From the NCBI RefSeq assembly GCF_019320115.1, contig NC_089593.1:14474789-14538788 (forward strand): 64,000 bases of DNA. Reading direction: 5' to 3'. This document shows positions 55,195 to 64,000 of this stretch, piece after piece (the first letter of the stretch is position 1; each line of letters starts with the position of its first letter). This DNA is from Miscanthus floridulus (taxonomy: Eukaryota > Streptophyta > Magnoliopsida > Poales > Poaceae). Both the position numbers and the translations under genes were made by a program. The notes under the pieces are model-generated. The model saw only the letters and a program-made list of their open reading frames with translations, searched no databases and was not told the origin of the DNA.

Positions 55195-56311
55195 AAAATG
55201 TACGTTGGATCTAACCAAAACAACTACGTTTTCAAAAGAAGAAAACATATTTTGAATCTAACAGAGGGAATCTACGCTTTCAGAGTAGGAAAACATACTC
55301 TGGGAGAACGCCTTGGACTATGAATTCTAGTTTGCAAAACTGCAGGGGATCTTATACAAAAACGCCATGATGAAGGGGTATCGACTGATCTCGGCCGCTA
55401 GATCTGAGATGAACGGAGGAGATTAGATAGGAGGGAGGGAGTGAGGGGGCAGCCAGAACAGAGATGGGAGGCGATGGCACCATGGTCGGTGGCTAGCACT
55501 TTGCTAGAACTCGTTGAATCGATGACTCGGGACTTCATTGGTCACGGGAAAAGCATGGGGAGTAAGAGGAGATGATGTCGAACTCACCAAGATAGGTCAT
55601 AGCGGAGCGGATGGAGGCGGCGCGCGGCTTGGCGAAGCGGACGGTGATGAGCTAGGGTTGCGGCTCGACGGCTGCGACCTCGAGACAAGGCTTGGTGGCT
55701 TCGACGACTTGATGGGAGGCGGCATGGTGCGGCCTACTATTTATAGGGGTGGGTAAGCGTGGGGCGCACACCATCCGGGCGAGGACAGGGCAGCAGCGGA
55801 CTCTGGTGTGGCGGTGGTGTCCGACGCAGACACGAACTAGAGGTGGAAGATGACTTTTGCTGACGCGTGGGCCCAATTTGTCCACGACTGTGCGGGAGAG
55901 GAGGCGGGGACACGGCCTACACTGCTTGCTGGGCCACCTGCTAGGCCTATAGAAGCGGAGGTGGCGAATTGCGGGGAAAAGTGAAGCTGGGCTGGTGCAC
56001 ACACTGGGCCGAAGGAGGGAGGGGGAAGCGACAGGGAGGAGTAGGCCGAGTGGGCCAGAAATGAGAGAGGGAGAGTTTTTTTATTTCAAAGCACTTTTCA
56101 AAAGCATTTGAATTCATTTTGAATTTTAGAACAAAACCACTAATCGCAATAAATCAAATACACCAGCATGTATGCACAACCATGATGTTACATCCTATGA
56201 TAAATTTTAATTTCATGAAAAATTATTATTTCCTATATTTTATGAGCACAAAAATATATAATTAAATCATTTTAACTTTATTTCAGAAAGAGCAAATTTT
56301 TGGGTGTTACA
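55195..56311 (-). mobile_element. Gypsy-type solo LTR, piece 1 (U3 with TATA box)
   Basis: On the minus strand it starts TGTAACACCCAAAAATTTGC at 56311. A minus-strand TATA box (complement of TATTTATA at 55738-55745) lies about 570 bp in, followed by a GC-rich leader. The piece is then cut by the Tat element. Plus-strand frames here are shadows. Confidence 0.75.
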
Positions 56312-56345
56312 TGTCGTTGATGATGTGACGAATCTGCTGGCGGCT
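56312..56345. repeat. Tandem repeat remnant, right of the nested insertions
   Basis: Continues the ~58-bp repeat broken at 37146: TGTCGTTGATGATGTGACG then AATCTGCTGGCGGC. The first five bases TGTCG are the target duplication partner of TATCG at 37142. Confidence 0.75.
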
Positions 56346-56599
56346 GAGACAATGTCCTGACGCGTAGGATTGCAAGGATGAGGGTTCTGGACACATGCTC
56401 TTCTTAGCACTAGCACACGTAGACGCTCAAGGTTGAGTAGCTATGATGGTAGCATAGCAACATGAAAGAGAAAAAAACTAATTAACTATGTTAGTATTTT
56501 TCAATAGGAACTCAATAGTAGTGTTTTTGTGCATCTTCTCGAAGGATTTGTGTATGTATAAAGGGAGGAAAACTCCCTATCTCCATATCATCTATCAAT
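56346..56599. other. Intergenic, no gene recognised
   Basis: Short AT-rich stretch between the solo LTR target and the second Tat element. Nothing recognised. Confidence 0.5.
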
Positions 56600-56604
56600 A
56601 TAGT

Positions 56605-57798
56605 TGTCGATGCAGAAAGTGACCAACACATAAATATTTATAGTTTTGCCGTACGTTGTGATCGGATGTGGCCTAACACTCAATGACATAGGGTTTATAC
56701 TGGTTTAGGCAACGTGCCCTACGTCTAGTTTGAGTCAGTTGGTGACTTTATTTCTGAGCCCAGGTGCTGAAAGTTTGCTGTGGGGTTACAAACGGAAGGG
56801 AGAAAGATGGGGGGTACAAGAGGTCCGGTCGGACTCTGGTCTGAAGGGCCGAAAGTGATAGGAGCTCTGCTATGAGCTAAGTGTTCGAGCGTATGCTCGA
56901 GGTTTGAACCTAGTGGTTCTTGTTGTGGTGTGTGAGTGAACTTGGGATGTTGTGGACCGATTCTCCCTCTTTGGGAGAGAGCGCATCTCCTTTTATAGAT
57001 GAAAAGGATGGCCGTACAAGTGAGAGAGAGAGAGAGAGTGTGTACATATGCTAAGTCTTGTTGCCTACGCCGTCGGGTACAAGATGATTGTAGGCACCCA
57101 TAACACTGTAAAAGTCAGATGCATGTGGGAGGTTGCATCGTCTTCTTCTGGTATGGCCCTTCATACTGTTGATGCCCAGAGGTATGCAAGGGGTTTTACC
57201 ATGCTCGTCTGGTATGGGAGTTGCGGGCGCCCACAATACAATAGGGTAAATGTCGGTGCCCACAACGCTACTTGGGTTCTAACAAGCCTAGAAGGTTGTA
57301 GGGCACTCTTCTGACATGTCCTATCGATACTATCCTGTAGGAGTACAAGGTATGGTCCTCGGTATTGTGGTTGACTTGAGTGCCCTGCCTTACTTGCTCT
57401 GTTTGTTTCCTGGTCCTCACCAAGCGGGCATCCCTGATCGGTTGGTCCCAATTGGCTCTGACTATGCCAGTTGGAGAAGAGCTGTAAGCAGGGGTTCGGT
57501 GCATCCCCGGTCGGAGACGGGGGTCAAAGTCGGAAGTGGTGTTTGGCCAGGCCTTCCGATCGGAGAGGCCGTCCGGTGGTGGGTCAGAGTCAGAAGCGAG
57601 TGTTGTTCCTCCGTAGTGAGGCCTTTCGGATAGAGAGGTGGGCCGAAGTCAGAAGTAGGCGTCATTCCTCCTTGGCCAGGCCTTCCGGTCAGAGATTGGA
57701 TTGCCATTCTAGCCTGTCGTTTAGGCATTCGGGCTGGCCCAAGAGTTGCGCGTCATTTGCAACGTTTGTCTGCTGGGCCGAGCCTTTGTTGGGAAGCC
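56605..57798 (-). repeat. 3' LTR of the second Tat element, end truncated
   Basis: Plus strand begins TGTCGATGCAGAAAGTGACC. It parallels 61789-62986 but stops at GGGAAGCC; the last 35 bp of the other copy (to CCCAACA at 63021) are missing, and extra-ORF sequence follows directly, so a deletion removed the LTR edge and the 5' part of that ORF. Confidence 0.85.
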
Positions 57799-58855
57799 CG
57801 CCGTGAGTCCCAAGACCGAGCGACAGAGGTGACTGAGGCACGGGCGGCGGAGCAGCTCGCGGTGGAGCCGGCGACCACCGCCGAGTAGGGGCTTGAGGTG
57901 GTAAAGATCCGCCAGGTGGAGACTAAGGTGGTGCTGTAGAAGTCCCTAGTGGCGCTCCAAAGTTCCCTAGAGACCCTAGAGATGGAGCGAAAGGCCCTAG
58001 AGTCAGAGCGAAAGGCCCGGTCAGAGGCTGACCAGGAAGTGCTCGCACTTTAGGGCTGGGTGATGGGAACAGAGGAGGTGAACACCTGGTTGTGCGAGTA
58101 GGTGACTCGGCAGGAGGAGGGACTCTCCATCCTCAAGAACACCCTCCTCGGTACGTACCTTTTCTACTTTTTGACATGTTGGTTTCTTCCTTTAGCTTGC
58201 TTCTGAGCTTGCCGCCCTTCTTCCAGAGCTAGGTGGAAAGGTGGAGTCATTCGAGTGGGACCTGGAGAAGGCCAAGACAACGATTGGCCAGAATGCGAAG
58301 GCGCTGGCCAAGTCCCTTGAAGAGCGACATGCTCTTGAGGGGGAACTTGACTAGATACGCAATGTTGCCCAGCTCATCGTCTCAGAGGTCTTTGGGTCAG
58401 CGCCAAGTACCAGCGTACCGGCCATCCGGCTGGTGGAGGTTCTGGATGAGGTTCGGGCCCTCATCACCGATGGTTTGTTCTATGGGACGTCGGGGGTGTT
58501 GACTTCGGTGGCGACATACCACCCAAACCTAGACTTCACCGCCATCTACAGTAGGTATGTTGATGGCTAGAGCACGGAGGACATCCACTCACTCAGGGAG
58601 AGCCTGCTGCCACATGTAAAGCTGGTGGCGGAGCAGGTCTCCACGCAGTGGGTGATGGATGCTCGTTGTGCGGACATGGCCGAAGGCGCGCGTCAGGAGG
58701 ACATCGCCCAGCCTATGGATGGCGTGGAGCCTGGGTTAGAAGCGGATGTTGCCTTGCCTCCGACTGAGCCAAATGTTGCCCAGTCGGAGGATGAGTAGCC
58801 CCTACCCTCGCCAGTCGAGCCGGTAGTCGATGCCGCTGAGGAGCCGTAGTAGAAG
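57799..58855 (+). pseudogene. Antisense extra ORF of the second Tat element, C-terminal part with an intron
   Basis: Plus-strand exon 57799-58150, intron 58151-58226 (GTACGT...TTCCAG, 76 bp, phase preserved: G|AG gives Glu), exon 58227 to about 58855. The protein is Glu/Ala-rich and probably coiled coil (MERKALESERKARSEADQEV), then LEERHALEGELD, VPAIRLVEVLDEVRALITDG and YHPNLDFTAIYSRYVDG, the usual C-terminal part of grass Tat extra ORFs. Every stop in this frame is TAG (eight or nine), mostly where Gln fits (LAL*GW, LCE*VT, ELD*IR, VDG*ST, DE*PL). The N-terminal half is lost to the deletion at the LTR edge. Function unknown. Confidence 0.7.
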
Positions 58856-59437
58856 TTTTTAGAGTAGAAATACTTTAGCAGATGTAATAGATAATGTCAT
58901 GGGGGAGCCCCCTGTGTAAAGTGTTTTTGTGCATTCATGAATACAGTAACTTTATGATGGAACTACTTCATTCGGGGAAGCTTGTCCTGTCCGTTCCTTA
59001 TTTTTATCTTAGCATAACTTTATTTTTTATTATTTCCTTTTTTGCACCTGCCCATTTGTACCATAGGTTGCAACCTTAAGAGCCCGGGCGTGGCTCGCGA
59101 GGCTCAGCTGCTCGTAACCATAGGTAGAGGCAGGGTACGGTCGGTCGGAATATTTAAAGTAAAGTTACTTAAGGTAATTAAAGGAACAGACTACCCTTTC
59201 GTTCGGAAAAAAAATGTATTTATCATATGATAGTAAAAAGAGAGGTGGCATCACACCCCCGTGGAGCCCCTAAGCGACCCGGGCCAAAAGTGTTTAGGTC
59301 GGGGTGCTTTATAGGAGCAAACGTTAAGTAAAATATGGTAAGACCGAATTTTAGGGGAAGAAATGATGTAGATGTTCGCTGTTCCAAGTGTTGGTGAGAA
59401 CATTGCCTTTATCGTCCTTCAGTTGGTAGGCGCCCGG
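58856..59437. other. Non-coding region where pol would be expected
   Basis: About 0.6 kb of AT-rich sequence lies between the extra ORF and the gag end. No RT, RNase H or integrase motif is found on either strand. Confidence 0.65.
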
Positions 59438-61255
59438 TTAGATCACCTCGGGCGCAGTATAGGGACCTTCAGTCGTCCGGATCCTTGCCTGCCACACCCC
59501 CTTTCTTGGCTGCTGCCTCCTTGCCTTTTTCTTCCTTTGGCCCGTCGGCCCATCGCAGAAAGCGCTTGAGGAGCTCACAGTCCTTGTAGAGGTGCTTGAT
59601 GGGGTAGGCGTGGTTGGTGCACGGGCTCTCCATGAGCTCGTTGAAGTGGTCCTAGAGGTCATGCTGGGGCTGCTTGCCCGTGTGATTAGCCACGGCAACC
59701 AACATGGAGTTGGCCGATCGGTGACGATCTTTCTTGTTCTTTTTGCCCCTCTACGTGGAGGGGCCCTCATTCAGATCCTCGCGCTTGGCCTTGCCTTTGT
59801 CCCAGCCTCTATAGAAGACTGCTCCGACCACCTCCTCACTGGAGGCGTGGTTCGTGGCGATGTCGAGCAGGTCACGGGTGGTACGGGGCTTCAGGCAGCC
59901 AAGCTTGTGGACCAGGGACTCGCAGGATGTCCCGGATAGGAATGCACTGATGATGTCTATGTCGACGACATCAGGGATGTAGTTGCATCTTTTGGAGAAC
60001 TTGCGGATGTAATCCTACAGGGGCTCGCTGGGCTCTTGCTGGCAGCTCTTGAGGTCCCAGGAGTTCCTAGAGCGGACATACGTCCCATGGAAGTTCCCAA
60101 CGAAGACCCTCTTGAGGTCCGTCCAGTCATGGATGCTGTCGTGTGAGAGGAATTCAAGCCATGCTCGAACATGTCCCCCCACACAGATAGAGAGGTACTG
60201 AATGATGAAGTGGTCATCATCCACTCCACCGGCTCGGCAGGTGAGCAAGAAATCTTCAAGCCATATACCAGGGTTCGTCTCCCTGGTATACTTGGCGATA
60301 TGGTAGGGGGTTAGAAGCGCTATGGGAATGGTGCTCTCTGGATGCGTTGGCCAAAGGCCCATGGTCCTAGGCCATCTGGGCTAGGACTCCGGTCATTCGG
60401 CCAGCGACCACGCCTAGGGTGCGTTTCACCACTCCACATGATGGACCGGTCGAGGTCAGTGTCACCTGCCCTCATGGCCGCCCAATGGACATCATCATCA
60501 TGTCGGGCCCAATGTCGGTTGCTGATGACGCTGTGAGTGTCTTGGTTTGGCCCGAGCCACTCGCGCACAGGCGGCTGATGCGGAGCGGGCGCCAGGTCAG
60601 GTCGAGGCACAGCTACGGCCTCCTATGCCACGCTTGGCGGCTTTAGAGTTGAGTGGATGGAGCGATTCATCTGGTGCGTCCCCACTCCCCTAGTGGGGAG
60701 AGAGGCCATGAGTCCATGTCACGATGCAGAGCTCTCCACCTATCGAACGGCGGTGGTTTCCACCAATGCCTGGAGGTTCCGGTGGATCGCCTGTTCCTGG
60801 GGGTCGTTTAGCTTGGGAAGGCCACACAGAAGCATTACCGCGGCGGCAATGTTATGGCCAGCCTAGGCGAACTATGGGGGATCATCCCCCCCGTCCATGA
60901 TGTTGTGCTAGACTTGGCGGGTGCGACCCTAGGTGCTGCTCGCCGGGTTACGCGCATGGGGCGCAACATGGTGCGCCGAGCACGCCGGCACAGGTGGCGG
61001 CTGGTTCTGCCACCGTTGTCGTAGCTCCTCACCGTGTTTTTGTGCGAGCGCGAGGGCCCCCACACAAGGGTCCAGAGGGGTGTGAGTCTGCAAGGACTCT
61101 GTTACCACCGGCGGCTGTCCCGGATCGTCCGACATAGCGCACTCCCGAGACGGACGGTGGCTAGGTGCCATGTCGCCGATGCTAGAGCTGTCACTCTCAA
61201 CCTCATCATCTATGAGTTCGTAGAAACAGGTGGGAGCATAGCTCGCCATCCCCAT
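59438..61255 (-). pseudogene. gag: gag of the second Tat element
   Basis: The minus-strand start is at about 61255 (MGMASYAPTCFYELIDDEVE). A Gln/Pro-rich region is followed by the gag domain at 60300-60060: YHIAKYTRETNPGIWLEDFL, VDDDHFIIQYLSICVGGHVRAWLEFLSHDSIHDWTDLKRVFVGNF. The C-terminal part has PCTNHAYPIKHLYKDCELLKRFL (about 59625-59560). Stops and frame breaks occur, for example near 60010. It is clearly related to the gag at 52270-54437 but diverged. Confidence 0.85.
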
Positions 61256-61769
61256 GAATTTGGATGTGAGAGGAGGTGGCGTCAGCAATTTTTGGAAACC
61301 CCCGGGCATACACGCCCGTTGGGGATGCGAGGCCGTAGGCGAACCAGTCGTACGGTGGCTGCGGTGCGGACAACACGGTCCCTCCGGATAATCGGCGAAA
61401 GATAGTAAATAGCGAGTAAATAACAATATGTACATTACTTATAGCGGGGTTTCAGCAGAGCATTTGCTCGGAATGAAGCGCAGGCACCTCGTCGTTGAAG
61501 TCATCGTGTATCCTGGAGCCGATGGAGGGCACCAGAACGAGTGCCTCCTCGTGGAGGTGCAGCACGCTTAGCTGGTCAGCGATGAAGTCTAGGCTTCCGA
61601 AGAGGAAGGCCTAGGACGGCTCGAAGACGGGTGGAACCCACATCCCAACAGGCGGGAGTGCGGGAAAACTCTAGCGAGCCGAAGCAAGTCATATCGCTTG
61701 AGCCCGCCATGGCGAAGGTGCAAAAAAGTGGGCCATCCGATGACCAAAAGTGTGAACGTACAATGTCTT

Positions 61770-61788
61770 CCCCACGGACGGCGTCAAC
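61770..61788 (-). promoter_or_regulatory. Primer binding site of the second Tat element
   Basis: The minus strand reads GTTGACGCCGTCCGTGGGG directly after the LTR end, close to the TGGCGCCGTCTGTGGGG site commonly assigned to tRNA-Asp priming in plant gypsy elements. Confidence 0.75.
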
Positions 61789-63021
61789 TATCGGTTCAGA
61801 AAGTGACCAACACGTAAATATTTATAGTTTTGCCGTATGTTGTGATCGGATGTGGCCTAGCACTCAATGACACAGGGTTTATACTGGTTCAGATAACGTG
61901 CCCTACGTCCAGTTTGAGTCGGTCGGTGACTTTATTCCTGAACCTAGGTGCTCAAAGTTTATTGTGGGGTTACAAACAGAAGGAAGAAAGATGGGGGTAC
62001 AAGAGGTCCGGTCGGACTCTGGTCTGAAGGGCCGAGAGTGATGGGAGCTCCGCTATGAGCTAAGTGTTCAAGCGTGTGCTCGAGGTTTTAACCTAGTGGT
62101 TCTTGTTGTGGTGTGTGAGTGAACTTGGGATGTTGTGGACCGATTCTCTCTTTGGGAGAGAGGGCATCCCCTTTTATAGATGAAAGGGGTGGCCTTACAA
62201 GTGTGTGTGAGAGAGAGTGTACGTATGCTAAGTCTTGTTGCCTATGTCGTCATGTACAAGGTGATTGTAGGCGTCCATAACACTGTTAATGTCAGATGCA
62301 CGTGGTAGGTTGCGTCGTCTTCTTCTGGTATGGCAGGCGTCGGTGCCTGCCATACTGTTGATGTCCCAGAGATATGCAAGGGGTTTTACCATGCTCGTCT
62401 GGTATGGGAGTTGCGGGCGCCCACAATACTGTAGGGCAAATGTCAGTGCCCACAACACTGCTTAGGTTCTAACATGCCTGAAAGGTTGCAGGGCACTCTT
62501 CTGACATGTCCTGTCGGTACTGTCCTGTAGGTGTACAGGGTACGGTCCTCGGTATTACGGTTGACTTGAGTGTCCTACCTTACTTGCTTCGTTTGTTTCC
62601 TGGTCCTCACGAGCGGGCGTCCCCGGTCGATTGGTCCCAGTTGGCTCCGATTGCGCCAGTCGGAGAAGAGTTGTAAGCAGGGGTTCGGTGTGTCCCTGGT
62701 CGGAGACGGGGTTGAAGTCGGAAGTGGTGTTTGGCCAAGCCTTCCGGTTGGAGAGGCCGTCCGGTGGTGGGCCAGAGTCGGAAGCGAGCGCTGTTCCTCC
62801 TTAGTGAGGCCTTCCGGTCGGAGAGGTGGGCCGGAGTTGGAAATCGGCGTCGTTCCTGCTCGGCCAGGCCTTCTGGTCGGAGATTGGATCGTCTTTTTAG
62901 CCTGTCGTTTAGACATTCGGGTCGGCCCAGGAGTTGCGCGTCATTCGCAACGTTTGTCTGCTGGGTCGAGCCTTTGTTGGGAAGCCAGTTCATGAGGGAC
63001 CCCGGGTTTATGAACCCAACA
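61789..63021 (-). repeat. 5' LTR of the second Tat element (1233 bp)
   Basis: The minus strand starts TGTTGGGTTCATAAACCC at 63021 and ends ...AACCGATA at 61789 (CA end changed to TA). The minus-strand TATA box is the complement of CTTTTATAGATG near 62171-62182. Low-complexity GAGAGAG/GTGTGTG follows. Confidence 0.88.
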
Positions 63022-63026
63022 ACAGT

Positions 63027-63215
63027 ATTAATTGATGTTACATATTTCACCTTTACCGCTTCACTCATGGGCTTATATAAATATTAAAGTGCGTTAAGAA
63101 AAATATGTATTGGGCTTATGAAATTTGTTAGAATTTGTGTACATGAGCTTAGCAACGAGACCATATAAATTAGGGAACACAGACCGCCTACCGCAGTTTG
63201 ATTTGGCCGTGTACT
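63027..63215. other. Intergenic, no gene recognised
   Basis: AT-rich. It contains CCGCAGTTTGATTTGGCCGTG at about 63191, a 21-bp match to about 35527. Confidence 0.5.
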
Positions 63216-63218
63216 TAA

Positions 63219-63546
63219 GGGGGGTGTTTGGTTAGTCCCTGTCCCATCGAATGTTTGGACACATGCATGAAGTATTAAATATAGACAAAAAAATAACTAA
63301 TTGTACAGATTGTGGCTAATTTGCGAGACGAATTTTTAAGTCTAATTAGTCCATGATTTGACAATGTGGTGCTACAGTAAATATATGCTAATGGCGGATT
63401 AATTAGGCTTAATAAATTCGTCTCGTAAATTAGTCTCCATCTATGTAATTAGTTTCATAATTAACTCATATTTAGTTCTCCTAAATAACATCCGAATGTT
63501 CGATGTGACATAGACTAAAATTTAGTTCATGGAATCAAACACCCCC
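63219..63546. mobile_element. Tourist-like MITE (328 bp, duplication TAA)
   Basis: GGGGGGTGTTTGGTT at the left mirrors AATCAAACACCCCC at the right, flanked by TAA (63216-63218, 63547-63549). Internal ATTCGTCTCG motifs occur in both orientations. Confidence 0.85.
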
Positions 63547-63622
63547 TAACATTATTGATTTGACGGGGTAAACTGGTACGTACTCCCAGATAGGGTGGAG
63601 GGATAGGGCTGCCCCTCTCTAG

Positions 63623-63835
63623 TCCTCCCTTCGTCCCTAATAACCGAGTTCAATTTTTTTCTCCAAATAAGAGCACATCTACGTATGACATAAACCAACT
63701 CTATTTTTTTTCTATTTTCTCTTTTTCTAAATCGCAATAATTACATTTTTATAGGGGTATATATGTAATTTCTCACTAGCATTGATATCTTCACCATAAT
63801 TCTAAAAGTGCACTTATTTTAGGACAGAGGTAGGG
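63623..63835. mobile_element. Degenerate Stowaway-like MITE
   Basis: CTCCCTTCGTCCCTAATAAC at the left and TTATTTTAGGACAGAGG at the right are degraded Stowaway ends. The interior is AT-rich; the TA duplication is not clear. Confidence 0.45.
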
Positions 63836-64000
63836 ATGAAAATGGATCGGATATAGATAGATATAATAGATATTACCTTTGTTTTCACATTTTTGTCCGG
63901 ATTCGGATTCGAATACGGATAGTGTCAACAATGCCAGATAGGATACAATTAGATATCGACATCATAAATATGCGATTTGAGTATTCGGATATGGATATGG
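63836..64000. repeat. Truncated terminal-repeat region of a DNA transposon
   Basis: Repeated GGAT(A/T) and CGGATTCGGAT motifs (ATGGATCGGATA, GTATTCGGATATGGATATGG) resemble the subterminal repeats of hAT/CACTA-like grass elements. The window ends before a second end can be seen. Confidence 0.35.

Larger units (their letters stand above)
56605..63021 (-). mobile_element. Second Tat-type gypsy element, pol missing (6.4 kb)
   Basis: Flanked by ATAGT (56600-56604) and ACAGT (63022-63026), a 5-bp duplication with one change. On the minus strand: LTR (63021-61789), PBS, gag (61255 to about 59450), no protease, RT or integrase, then the antisense extra ORF (plus strand, about 57799-58855), then LTR (57798-56605). 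Loss of pol means it could only move with enzymes from another element. Whether it transposed in this form or was deleted afterwards cannot be told from one copy. Confidence 0.88.

Noticed and set aside
1..64000. tRNA, rRNA or other structured RNA genes
   Set aside because: No cloverleaf boxes or conserved rRNA segments were recognised by eye. The only tRNA-related sequences are primer binding sites.

Overview
This window looks like gene-poor, repeat-dense nuclear DNA from a grass (Poaceae), probably of the panicoid/Andropogoneae group (sorghum, sugarcane, Miscanthus, maize). The evidence is nested LTR retrotransposons of the copia SIRE/Maximus, gypsy Tat and probable gypsy Del/Tekay types, Stowaway- and Tourist-like MITEs, a MULE-like element, and one intron-containing plant gene with a GC-rich coding exon. 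All identifications come from reading the sequence; no database search was run. Lineage names rest on recalled family features.

Layout. (1) 1-5244: an imperfect tandem array of about 1.25-1.6 kb units. Each unit joins the first ~0.6 kb of a copia-type LTR to host sequence that carries, on the minus strand, the C-terminal part of what looks like a type I MADS-box gene. (2) 5245-19946: a copia-type solo LTR (duplication ATAGC) interrupted by a 13.2-kb SIRE/Maximus-like element at 5439-18670 (duplication GGACA). That element has two ~1.57-kb LTRs, PBS, gag, pol, an extra env-like ORF and a polypurine tract. (3) 19952-26675: no recognisable gene, several MITEs, and a MULE-like inverted-repeat element with a MITE inside its left arm. 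(4) 26773-28339: a Tat-type solo LTR. (5) 30268-32918: the one convincing host gene, encoding a heavy-metal-associated isoprenylated plant protein (HIPP): three coding exons, 537 residues, C-terminal CaaX box. A ~1.2-kb minisatellite follows at 33.98-35.2 kb. (6) 36023-36875: a non-autonomous DNA transposon with a GC-rich core. (7) 36.95-56.34 kb: a short tandem repeat split by a gypsy solo LTR (minus strand), itself split by a 4.4-kb solo-LTR-like element (duplication TGACC) and by an 11.95-kb Tat gypsy element on the minus strand with decayed gag-pol and a truncated antisense extra ORF. (8) 56605-63021: a second Tat element (minus strand) that keeps both LTRs, PBS, gag and the antisense extra ORF but shows no pol. 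(9) 63.2-64 kb: MITEs and a truncated terminal repeat.

The most striking observation is the pattern of decay. The env-like ORF of the copia element stays in one reading frame for 820 codons, interrupted by nine stops that are all TAG, mostly where Gln (CAG) would fit. The extra ORF of the second Tat element shows the same pattern. This is what deamination of methylated cytosine in CHG context would leave. The copia env-like ORF is also preceded by a copy of the LTR-type CCGGACGC repeat cluster, an AT-rich TATA-like stretch and an apparent spliced leader, suggesting a second internal promoter. Apart from the HIPP gene, nothing here looks like an active cellular pathway.
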